Shown one piece after another: positions 48,431 to 59,899 of a DNA stretch of 64,000 nucleotides. Made by a program: the position numbers and the translations under genes. The DNA comes from Gossypium raimondii (taxonomy: Eukaryota > Streptophyta > Magnoliopsida > Malvales > Malvaceae): the NCBI RefSeq assembly GCF_025698545.1, contig NC_068575.1:59963980-60027979 (forward strand), read 5' to 3'. A model generated the notes under the pieces. It did no database searches, was not told where the DNA came from, and saw only the letters and a program-made list of their open reading frames with translations. Every line of letters starts with the position of its first letter. The stretch's first letter is position 1.

Positions 48431-48833
48431 GGTTAATCCGAACCGTTAACAATGAAAAGTATTGTCCCGTTGTTGGGGTTTTGCCCTGGCCATCCGCAGA
48501 GAGCCGTGAACGGTTTACGAAAGAGGATGCTTCAATTCATGGAGATCAATACTTGCAAGATTTAGGGTAGGTGTTATTATAGGGCGTATATATCTATATA
48601 AGGCCTAATTTTGAGGTTTGAGCTATGGCACACTAGATATATAACTCCTTAATTATTCACATGTCCAATACTAATTCACATGTCCAACACTAACACATAT
48701 CCCACGTCTTGTATGTATTGATCTCCATAAATTGAGGCACCCCCTTCATGAACATACAAAGCTCTCCGCGAAGGGTGGGGACAAAACCTTGACAATGGAA
48801 CAATATACCTTCCATTGTTAACGGTTCGGGTCG
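48431..48833. repeat. Imperfect inverted repeat (foldback), about 135-base arms
   Basis: The left arm GAACCGTTAACAATG (from about 48440) pairs with CATTGTTAACGGTTC (48813-48828). TCAATTCATGGAGATCAATAC (48532-48552) pairs with GTATTGATCTCCATAAATTGA (48716-48736). In between, GGTTTTG, CCGC.GAGAGC and GAGGATGC-type blocks pair imperfectly. The spacer is about 150 bases and contains CTATATAAGGCC. It could be a MITE-like foldback element or two inverted copies of one repeat. Confidence 0.65.
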
Positions 48834-50352
48834 ACTACCCAGAAGTCAACACTTCGAAAACTTCTCCCATAGGAGTTGGTTCCCCTGTCAACACAACTCA
48901 AGTGTTGGACTTAGAATAGTAACAATTCATTTGATCCATTCTGGTGGCTATGCCTCCATGATGTGATTTTGTATCCATAGCGTTCACGTTTTTATTGACG
49001 TTATTTCTTAGGGTCAGATGTTTTTTTCTAGTATGACTTAACTTTTAGTTAAACATTCATGTATTTTTTTTTATTATGTATTTCTTTGAACTTATTTTTT
49101 AATGTATGAGAATCATTGTAATTATTTTCTTTTGATTATAATGATTTACATATTAATGAATTTCTCTTCAAACTAAAATTAAAATATCAGCAAGCATGCA
49201 TTGAGAGCATGGAACTAGTTAAAGTCTAGTATTAGCCCATGCATATCTGGCCATTGGCACGGGATAGCTAGTACATGTGATGCTAATCCAATGTCCAAAG
49301 AGAAAACATGCTATAATATGCACCCTTAAGCGTTTTATACAGTAAAAAACCTTAGATCGTACCTTGAAATTCCCAAGCCCAAGTAAGTTGAAGCATGTTT
49401 GACAACAAAACTACTGTGAAATGAAGTGATCAAATTGAAGTATATGGCCGACAACCTAATCTTATGTACCAAAAAAAAAAAAAACAAAGTGGATAAAAAC
49501 TTTATGTACCAAAAAAATCCGAGGCAGTGAAAAATCTTCAAAGGGAAGTCATTTTCATATTCTTTCTAATCTTATATTCCCCTTCTTTGTACCACCTCAC
49601 GAATCTATTTTATGTCATACTGATGCAAAAAATGGATACTGTAATATTTGCTTGAACAAGCAAAAAGTAGATTCATGTAATGGAACAGCAAATTGATCAG
49701 GCAGAAAGTGATGCAGGCTTTATCCACAATTCCACATTCCTTAACGGACAACTTTATTCCCAATGTTGTTTATACCACCAAGCAATGAAATTCATAAATC
49801 AAGCGTTGTGGCCCTTTGCCTTTCCTTAAAAGACAAGTAGGTAAGGACCGTAAGGTAGTGTTTAAGATACTTTGTCTTTACTTGCTTGGAATCACACACA
49901 TGCACTAGTATGATATTATCTTTAAAATACTAACTTAGAATTCTTTTTTGTACATTAGAATATATTTTACATGTGGGTTTTCTTTTCCCAGTATCACAAT
50001 TGAAAAGAAAAAAAAGGAACTAGCACATGTTTTAGGTTATTGAACAAAATAGCATGTTTTGCCTTATTGTGCTTCCACCGTGGCGCTACACAATCCGTCA
50101 GTTCGTCAAATCTTTCTTCTTCTTCTTTTTTTTTTTTATTTTTAAAACCTTAACAGTTGGATCCAATGATAAAAAATTAACACCTTTGATTATTTTTATT
50201 TTTTCCTTTTCAATTAAATAGGAAACTTAATAATTGCTTTAGGTATTTTAGTTAGTAAAATGCTTTTAGTTAGAAGCCATTTTTTGGGGGGATTTCTGGA
50301 TAAGTATTATCCTTAAGAAAACATGTTTTTCAATTTATTTTATTACGGAGAA
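48834..50352. other. Intergenic spacer
   Basis: No gene supported. AT-rich, with A-tracts near 49470 and a T-rich run near 50127. Confidence 0.4.
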
Positions 50353-50808
50353 ATTTTTTCATGGCCTTTTCCATCATATTATTTATTGCCCCTTTTTAAT
50401 TATTCAATAACATTTTAATAATTCTTTTTATGTCATAATTTTGGCAATTTTTTTATCGCTAAACCTTGAATTTTAAATTCCGAATTCTAAATCCTGACCC
50501 CAACTCTCGAATCTCGAATCCTAAACTCTAATCTGAACCCTTAACTTGAGCTCGAGCCTTGAACCCAACCTCGAACCTCGATCTCCAAACTCTAAACCCA
50601 AACACTAAACTCTAAACATTTCGAATTTAAGTTTGAGTTCGAGGTTTGGGATTAGGATTTGAGATTTATAATTCAAAGTTTAGGGTTTAAGACTCAAAGT
50701 TCGAGGTAAAAATTACGAAAATTATATGTCAATAATATAAAATAATTACTAAAATATCATTAAATAATTAAAATAACCATAAATAATGCCGTAAAAGGTT
50801 CATAAAAT
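50353..50808. repeat. Foldback element with telomere-like interior
   Basis: Left arm (50353-50455: TTCATGGCCTTTT, AATAACATTTTAATAATTC, TGTCATAATTTTGGCAATTT) and right arm (50705-50808, in reverse TTATGAACCTTTTACGG, TAATGATATTTTAGTAATT, AATTTTCGTAATTTTTACC) are inverted copies. Inside, degenerate CTCTAAACCC/TCGAACCT repeats run toward the centre (50465-50620) and flip to GGTTTGGGATTAGG/TTTAGGGTTTAAG strand sense (50640-50700), so the inversion continues to the middle. No coding capacity. Confidence 0.7.
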
Positions 50809-52584
50809 AAAATTATTTTATTTTATTTTCAGTAAAGTGTTTGTAGATAGAAGAGTTTTTCAAATACCCAGTGAATCTTGAGTGTAGTATTATTTGGTCT
50901 TTTCTAATATTTTAATTTATAATTCATATCTAGTAACAATAAAAGGTTTTGCATATTTGAGAAGAGTTTAATTTTCGCAATATAATTCGGTGCTTTTCAT
51001 TTTCACAATCAAAATTCGTAGTTCCTAGAATGTAATTTACATTAGTTTTAGACTTCTTTTTATTATACAAGTGTTACTCACATTAGTCCTTGAGGCTAAC
51101 TTCGGTTACTTTTTAAATTTTAGTGACGGAAACTAATATATCATTGTGACATGTATTATTTATTTATCTATATATTTATAAACATATAAAGAATGTTTTC
51201 ATTTTTTGAAATAATTTAATCTTGAATTTTTGTTTTGTATTACAAATCTTTGATTTTTCTTCTTCCAGATTCTCCCATCTCTCTCAAACATTTCATCAGT
51301 ACCAATTTTTGGAGCCTTTTATTTTATTCTGAACTCTGCTTTAGATTTTTTTTCCTCTGTGGGTTGTTCAAATTCAAATATTGAAGAATAGTACCAAAAA
51401 TAATAATAATAATCAAGAAAACTCAAATAGACTTCCCTACTCATCCATGTCTCATTCATTGCTCTATTCCTCCACAATAAATAAAAGTACCCATTTTATG
51501 ATAGTAAAGAATTGTCTCTAACACTAATTGATATTAATTTTGTTTTTTTTTTTGTTTTACTTACACCTTTAGTATTTGGAAAAAGCAATATAAGAAATAG
51601 TTTGAGTTGAAGCCATGAGATGGGGATGGAAAAGACGTAGATTTTCATGAATAAAATATAAAAAGAAAAAGAAAATTCATGGAAACCGAACTTTGTACAA
51701 AGAAAATGAAAACCCAGAAAAGTCGGATTTAAAAAGAAATTTATATTATTTTCTGAGATTCTGTTTAATATATGTACAAGGCGATTTCTTAGGATTTTTC
51801 TCTCACAGTTTAATATATTTTCTTTATTTTCTTTAGGTTTTCTATTAAGCATTTATTATGTACTTTTCTATTTTAAGATTCTTCACATATTTTCAGACAA
51901 AAAAAATTGAATGTTGATTTACGAACATTTGGAGATGAAATTGTTGTTGGTAAGTGTTTGAAACCATGTGCTCAAAATCAATCTCCATTTGGTGAAGAGA
52001 TGAGTGAGTCGTTAGGTAAGGGAATTGATTCTAGACTTCTAGATGGTGATAAAGAGAGTCAAAAGATCAAGAAGAGCTAAAAGACTATGGTAATATTTTT
52101 TTTTTTGAATTTTTAGTTGTAATTTTTATTTCTATATTTTTGTTGTTTAGATATTTTATTTTATTAAATTAATTTATATATAAATTCTTTATTTATACAG
52201 GGTTGATTGATTTTGTCACAAATAAAAAAAAAGTTGATGACATTAGTTGTAGGGCTGGTCTATATAACAGTTGTTAAGTTTAGAGTTAATTATGACCCAA
52301 AAAGAGTTTAAGGTCTAATTTGAGAAAAATTATTAAGTTCAGGGATGGAATGTATATATTAAGCCTTAAATTTATGATTTTTCCCAACGCAACACTAAAA
52401 TTTGACGCAATTCTGAATTGGGAAATCTAAAACCCCATGGGCAGTATCAGTGTCACTTTGGTCAATTTCAAAAAGGACAGTAAATTCCGTGGCACTCCAT
52501 GTAAATTTTCCCTAAAAAGAGGGTATATGAATATTCATCGCCCACCTCGCCTACATCTCTGGTTACATATTGACCCCTCCTCTT
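50809..52584. other. Intergenic spacer
   Basis: No gene supported. The frame at 51496-51852 (minus) is composed of A/T-rich codons without a motif. Confidence 0.4.
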
Positions 52585-52772
52585 AACACGATCTCCAATC
52601 TCTCTCTCTCTGATCGCCGTCTCTATCTTGCCTCGTCTTTTTTTTTCTTTAAATTATTTATTTATTTTCCTCTAAAATAACACTGAGATATAATAAACGG
52701 AGCCTAAATAAAATCTTTCAATCCATATTTTTGATAGATCAATAAGGCTTCGGTTTTCCTCAGCTGATCCAG

Positions 52773-53135
52773 GTAAAAATTTCAGTACCGATAATTCTTC
52801 ATGTTTTTAGTACTAGATCTATTCCGTTTGCATTGCTGTAATCTGAATTTTTTCATGCAATGATTTTATTTATGTTGTTTTTCGTTGCTTTTGTTTGAGA
52901 AATTTACAGATCAAGTTTTTAGATCGGTTCTGTTATTAATATTTTGACGTTTTCGTGATGCATGTAGCGTTTTATAAGTTTAAACGATGAATTGTCGGTC
53001 GTTTCGAAGATGCTATTAGTCCGATGTTACAGATCTGGATTTGTTTGAATTCTATTATTTAGAATTGCAAATGTTTTTTGTATGTTCATAGAAATACTGA
53101 TGTAGAAAGTGGACTGTTTGCTAATTTTTATGTAG
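52773..53135 (+). other. Probable 5' untranslated intron of the Tudor-SN gene
   Basis: A GATCCAG|GTAAAAAT donor and a TTTTTATGTAG|ATC acceptor enclose a T-rich intron. It is preceded by a CT-rich leader (TCTCTCTCTCT near 52600) typical of plant 5' leaders. The ATG lies 17 bases after the acceptor. Confidence 0.6.
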
Positions 53136-53151
53136 ATCTTAGCCGTTGGCG

Positions 53152-56100
53152 ATGGCGGCTTCAACTGCTAGTGGCACGGGATGGTACAAAGGGAGAGTCA
53201 AAGCAGTTCCATCGGGGGATAGCTTGGTGATAATGGCCTTGACCAGTAACAGGCCTGGACCTCCACCTGAGAAAACCATTACCTTGGCTTCTCTCATTGC
53301 TCCTAGACTGGTAAAGCTCATTTGAATGCAATTTTGCTTTTGGATTAGTTCGCTATTAAATTTGATGGTTTGCATGTTTGTTTTACTTTTTCTTGCTGAT
53401 TAATTTAGTTTTTGTTTGGATAATGATTTTGTTGGATGAGAGTCGCTTTATGTGTTTTGATTGTATAATTTCCAAGGTCTAAGATAAACATTTTTGTTGC
53501 ATGTCTTTTGAGTAAAACTTCCAGCTGATGCTTATTTTCTTGCTCTTCCTTTTTCCTCTAATTAATAGGCCCGAAGAGGAGGTGTTGATGAGCCATTTGC
53601 CTGGGACAGCAGAGAGTATTTGAGGAAGCTCTGCATTGGAAAGGTGCTGTTTCTTTTGAATTATTCTGGTTATTGTTTTTACTTGTTATAGGTGACACTT
53701 GGTTGTTTAGAACATTTGTGTATCTAAATTAATTTATTCTGTGTTCAGGAAGTCACTTTTAGAGTCGAATATGCAGTACCAAGCATAGGCCGAGAATTTG
53801 GGTCTGTCTACCTTGGTGGTGACAAAAATGTTGCAATGTTGGTTGTCTCTGAAGGCTGGGCTAAGGTAATTTGCTTTTCAGTTTGTAAAAACACTGGGAA
53901 AGGTTTATTTTTTTTGGTACTCAGTTTAACTGAGCTGGGCCTCTACAGGTTAGGGAGCAAGGACAGCAGAAAGGGGAAGCAAGTCCTTTTCTTGCTGAAT
54001 TGCTACGTCTTGAAGAACAGGCCAAACAACAAGGTGTGGGTCGATGGAGCAAGGTAATCTTTTTCCCCTTTGTAGCAGTCCATTATATATTTGACTCACT
54101 GATTTAGCAAAGAGTAGTTTTTAACGATCATGATCTTTGTAATTGTGGTTGTAGGTACCTGGTGCTGCTGAGGCTTCTATACGTAATTTACCTCCTTCTG
54201 CCATTGGTGACCCAAGTAACTTGGATGCCATGGGTCTTCTGGCTGCAAATAAGGGCAGTCCAATGCAAGGTATTGTTGAGCAGGTTCGCGATGGTAGTAC
54301 TGTTCGAGTCTATTTGCTTCCAGATTTTCAGTTTGTGCAGGTCTTTGTTGCTGGCATCCAGGTACAAGTTCTAATTCATGACTTTTAGTCTCTACTTTTT
54401 GGGGTACATCATATGAGTTTGCTTTTTGAATATCCTTTTCCTGTTTATTTAGGCCCCTTCAATGGGTAGAAGGGCTGCTGCCGAAACTGTTGTTGAAACA
54501 GATTTGACTTCTGATGAACAAAATGGAGATGCTTCAGCTGAGCCACGGGCTGCCTTAACATCAGCACAGAGGCTTGCTGCATCATCGACAGCTTCTTCTG
54601 AAGTTTCTTCTGATCCGTTTGGACCAGAAGCAAAATATTTTACAGAAGTTCGCTGTTTGAATAGAGAGGTGAGGGAATGAATACTTTTAAGTTGACATGT
54701 ATAATTCATGTCTGCATTCTTTTTGTATAATAGCCTAAACTCAGGGTTGATGTTGTAGGTTCGTATTGTCCTCGAAGGTGTAGACAAATTCAGCAATTTG
54801 ATTGGGTCAGTTTATTATCCTGAAGGTGATACGGCAAAAGACCTCGCTTTGGAGCTTGTGGAAAATGTATGTTCTTGGCCCCAACATTGGTTTAATCAAT
54901 GATATAACATTGGACTATTACTGAATTATAATTTATAGAATTCATGTTTTTTATTTAACATAAGTTATTTTTTCTTCTTTTGCTTGTAAATTTTATTATA
55001 CCCTCGTCAGTTTATAGCTAAACTGTTTCTTGTTTTATCGAAGTCATTTCATCCTGATATTTTTACGAAACAAAACATGCATACTTCCTTTCCATGAATT
55101 TGTGTTGATATATTCTGAATTCTCTCTCTCCCCTCACCTCTCATCCTAACCATTTCTTCTCAAATAAAGGGTCTAGCAAAATATGTTGAATGGAGTGCTA
55201 ATATGATGGAGGATGATACCAAGCGGCGTTTGAAGTCTGCAGAGCTTCAAGCCAAGAAGGCTCGGCTGAGGATGTGGACAAACTATGTACTGCCAGCTAC
55301 AAATTCCAAGGCAATTCGTGATCAAAACTTCACAGGAAAGGTAATAGAATTAATCTTTTCATGTTATTGTATTAGCAGGTTCTTGATTTTGTAATTATTT
55401 ATGGAAGTATATTTTTTTCTCAGGTTGTGGAGGTTGTTAGTGGGGACTGCATTGTTGTGGCTGATGATTCTATCCCTTATGGCAGTCCTCTTGCTGAGCG
55501 CCGAGTCAATCTTTCAAGCATTAGATGTCCAAAAATGGGCAATCCTCGAAGAGATGAAAAGCCAACTGCCTATGCCCGTGAAGCAAGGGAATTTTTAAGA
55601 ACACGCCTTGTAGGAAAACAGGTTTGAACACCTGCTCATTTATATCTTATTCTGGTAGTGTTGAACATATATTTATAATTTGTCAACTTGCTTTTATTAG
55701 GTGAGTGTACAAATGGAATATTCCAGGAAAGTCCCCATGGCAGATGGAGCTCCTGCTGCATCTGCAGATTCAAGGGTAATGGATTTTGGCTCAGTCTTCC
55801 TCCTGTCTCCCGTCAAGGGTGACGGTGATGAGGTTTCTGCAGCAAACGCATCTGCAGCTGGCAGCCAGCAGCCTGGCCTGAATGTGGCCGAGTTGGTTGT
55901 TGGACGTGGCTTTGGCACTGTGATAAGACATAGAGATTTTGAGGAAAGATCAAACTATTATGATGCCCTTCTGGCTGCTGAATCCCGTGCTATTTCTGGG
56001 AAGAAGGGAATTCATTCTGCGAAGGATCCTCCAGTCATGCACATTCAAGACCTTACAATGGTTGGTGATCTCCTTTTATTTTGATTATTTTCTTGCTGTT

Positions 56101-57962
56101 ATATTTCTATTTCTTATCTGAATTCCAATTTCCATTTCTTGTCTACTACCAGGCATCAGCCAAGAAAGCTAGGGATTTCCTGCCATTCCTGAATCGTGGC
56201 AGGATTCCAGCTATTGTGGAATATGTCCTAAGTGGTCATCGTTTCAAGTTGTTGATCCCAAAGGAAACTTGTAGCATTGCCTTTTCATTTTCTGGTGTCA
56301 GATGTCCTGGTCGCGAGGAGCCCTACTCAGATGAAGCCATAGCTCTGATGAGACGAAAGATCATGCAGAGAGATGTGGTGGTATGGGTCTCTCTCTGTGA
56401 ACTGCTTGTCTGCCATTTTTGTATTTGTTTTTGTTTTTAATTAGTGTATGTTTTTCTACACAGGTTGAAGTGGAAACTGTCGATAGAACTGGAACATTTT
56501 TGGGATCTTTGTGGGAGTCAAAAACCAATGTGGCTGTGACGCTTCTTGAGGCTGGCCTGGCTAAGCTACAAACTTCATTTGGTAGTGATAGGATTCCTGA
56601 TGCTCATCTTCTTGAACAGGCTGAGCTATCTGCCAAGAGGAAGAAGCTGAAAGTAAGAAGCAGTTAATATCTTTCTTTTGCCAATTTTCTTTTGCTAATG
56701 CTAATTAAACTTTCTGGCTTTATTTATCTTTACGCTTTTATGTGTAGATTTGGGAGAGTTATGTTGAAGGAGAGGAAGTTTCCAATGGACCTGCCACTGT
56801 TGAAAACAAACAAAAAGAACTGCTACAGGTGCTCTAAGAACCCAACTAAATGGTGCTTTCCTACTGTCAAGAAACCGGTTAATTTACTTTTCTTGTTATT
56901 TTCAGGTGGTGGTTACAGAAATATTGGGTGGCGGAAAATTTTATGTCCAGACAGTGGGAGATCAGAGAGTATCAGCTATCCAAAAACAGCTTGCATCTTT
57001 AACTATCCAAGAAGCTCCTGTGATTGGTGCCTTTAACCCTAAGAAGGGTGACATCGTCCTTGCTCAGTTTAGTATGGATAATTCCTGGAATCGTGCAATG
57101 GTTTGTTCTAACTTCTTTGTGTCCTTTGTTTTATTCTTTTCAATTCTTATTTGTATGGCTTATATTTTACATATTTGTGGGGATGGCCTTTTCCTTTCTT
57201 GCTTGCCTGTTATGCAATCTTTGTATGCCATTCTGACATGTTCTTGTGTTCCACTTTTGCCTTGTGAAGATTGTCAATGCACCTCGAGGAGGAGTTCAAT
57301 CTCCTAATGACAACTTTGAAGTGTTTTATATTGATTACGGGAATCAAGAGGAGGTTCCATACAGTCAATTACGACCTCTTGATCCTTCATTATCAGCGTC
57401 TCCTGGGCTTGCTCAGCTATGTAGTCTTGCATTCCTTAAAGTTCCGAGCCTGGATGATGAATTCGGTACCGAAGCTGCTCAGTTTTTGAGTGAGCAGACA
57501 ATGGGAAGCTCACTGCAGTTTAATGCTATGATAGAGGAAAGGGATGTTTCTGGCGGGAAAGTCAAGGGAAAAGGAACTGGCACCGTTCTCATTGTAACTC
57601 TCGTTGCTGAGAAGTCAGACCTTAGCATTAATGCTGCAATGCTCCAGGTTTGAATGAATTATACTTTACTATTTACCAAAAAAAAAAAAGAAAGAGACAA
57701 AGACGATCATCTACCATGCTTATCTCGTTTCTTGACTGGTTGATAACTATTTCAGGAGGGACTAGCTAGGTTGGAGAAAAGGAAGAGATGGGAATCCAAG
57801 GATAGAAAATCGGTGATTGACAATTTAGAGAACTTTCAGAAAGAGGCAAAAACTGGTAGGCGTGGAATTTGGCAATATGGAGATGTGGATTCGGATGATG
57901 ATGAGGATCTCCCTACACTTGCAGCAGCTGCTGCTAAGAAGACTGGGGCTGGTCGCCGATAG
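53152..57962 (+). CDS. TSN1: Tudor staphylococcal nuclease (Tudor-SN)
   Basis: RNA-binding and processing scaffold of stress granules and the ER surface; in Arabidopsis it stabilises stress and GA20ox mRNAs. Sixteen coding exons: 53152-53310, 53569-53643, 53749-53865, 53949-54053, 54155-54361, 54453-54668, 54759-54866, 55170-55340, 55424-55621, 55701-56060, 56153-56380, 56464-56652, 56748-56828, 56906-57100, 57270-57647 and 57756-57962. Every intron is phase 0; the product is 997 residues. SN-like repeats fill about 10-700 (GWYKGRVKAVPSGDSLVIMA; GIVEQVRDGSTVRVYLLPDF; IPAIVEYVLSGHRFKLLIP). A Tudor domain follows at about 770-850 (FEVFYIDYGNQEEVPYSQLR), then a truncated fifth SN. The C-terminus is acidic then basic (DSDDDEDLP, KKTGAGRR). 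Length and order match plant TSN1/TSN2. Intact. Confidence 0.95.
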
Positions 57963-59899
57963 ATATATTAATATTAATCACTTGAAGGTAAACCCCGCCT
58001 TCACTTTGGGGGTTATGATTACCCCAAATGAGTACTTTTAGTAGTTTTATAGGTAGTTAAAAGAGCACCTAGAAGAGATTCTCAGCCTAAACTTGCTTAA
58101 ATTTTGACTGCTTTTCTTTTTTCTTTTTCTTTATTTAATCTTTTATTTTTGGTAGCGCGGCTGACAGTTGTTTTGAACATGTTTAAATAAGGTTGAACTG
58201 TAGCACTTCTCTTTTGTTTCCATGCGAGGACGTTATAGACATTTTCTTTTCCCCGTTGGAAATAGTTTATGGATGTTTTCTTGTTATCTTCTATACTTGT
58301 TATAAAACCAAAAACCATAACCTCTGAGTGATTGAGTGAGTTGGTGTTAGTGGAAAAATTAATATATTTTTTCTTTTAAATCATAATAATTAGTGGGTTT
58401 TTTTTTCTTTAATAATAAGATTTATAAACTAGATTTTTATCACTCCACTTATCAATATTGTTAATAATATTTTTAGAAAATATTTTTACGTATTCGTTTA
58501 GCTTCAAAAATAAAGTATTTGTTTGGAAAAAAAGTCGTAAAATTATGTTTACAAGCAAAGATAAACATCAACTATTTCATTTTGTAACATAAATAAACAG
58601 ATTTATTCATATTATGAATTTGGGTTTTAAATTGTTCGGTCACAGTATTTGCTTAAAAATTTGAGTTCTGGTTTTGGATTATTTTCAATTTACGTTTGAA
58701 TATTTTGAGTTATAATTATTTTATTAGATTTAAATTATTTTGAATTTGAATTATTTCAAGTTATGTTAAGTTTAAGGTGTAAATCAAATTTGATCGAGTT
58801 TGAGATATTTTAAGTTTAATTTTGGATTTTTAAAATTTAAGTTGTAAATAAAAAGTAAGTTTAAATTTAAATAAATGAAATTGGATTTTCAAATTTTATT
58901 TGAAATTTGTACATCAAACCAATAAAAGTACAATATAAGATAAAAGTAATTCATTGCTACAGTTATTTTGTGAGTTGAGAATTTTGTTGATTAATTATCA
59001 GTCTACAGTAAAATATTAAATCAGGTTTGGTTTTATGATTACTTTTACTGCTACTGTTCTTTTTCTAAGCGTTTTATATACACGGAAAAATACTTGGAAA
59101 ATATTACCAAAAAAAGGAAAATTACTAGGAAAAATGTTAATTGTACCAATCACTTTTAAGAGGTGATTAAGAATGTGATGCTAGATTTTGAAATTATTAT
59201 TAAACAAAATTTAAATTTTTTAATTTTTAATTTTTACTAAAAAGCAAGTTTAAAATTTTAATATTTTATTAACAAAATTTAGTTTATTATAAAAACACAA
59301 AATTTAATCAATTTATTTTTAAAAAATAAGCAAATTGATATAGATTAAATTTAAAAAATTTAAATGAATAACGTATTTAATTAAGAATATATATTAAAAT
59401 TTAATTTCTTAAATAAATATTAATTTTTTCTCAAAATACAAATTTTATAATACGACAATCCTATTCCATTCCAACCATATTTCTATTATTCTATTCTATT
59501 ACAATCCTATTTAATTCCAACAAACCAATCATATTGTAATATTTAATTTTTTAATATTACTTTTGTTTTATATTTTTAAAAATCAATAAATTAAAAAAAA
59601 TTCAATAAAAAAGTTTGTCAGATCGAAAATTCTTGTCGAGATTTAATGGAGTCCTCATTGGGTTTTCAGGTGTTAATAATGATTGAAGTGGATTAGCAGG
59701 CATATCATAAACCGCCAGTCTACTTGGGCAGGAAAAAAAACCGTCTCATTTACAATTTTCCTTTCATTCATTCATACATTAAAAACATTCAGAAATCAAC
59801 AATTACCAAAAATGTTTCAGCTACGGAAACACCTAAACCGCAAAAAAAAAAAAAAACTGCGCAAAAGTGAAACTGATAATCACCAGCCAAGCCAAGCTT
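57963..59899. other. 3' regions of the convergent Tudor-SN and calnexin genes, and spacer
   Basis: Tudor-SN and calnexin converge here. The first 300 or so bases probably hold the Tudor-SN 3' untranslated region. The rest is very AT-rich with ATTTAAATTTT-type strings and no gene. Confidence 0.45.

Noticed and set aside
51496-51852. 118-residue minus-strand frame
   Set aside because: It is made of A/T-rich codons, with no motif and no splice or promoter context.
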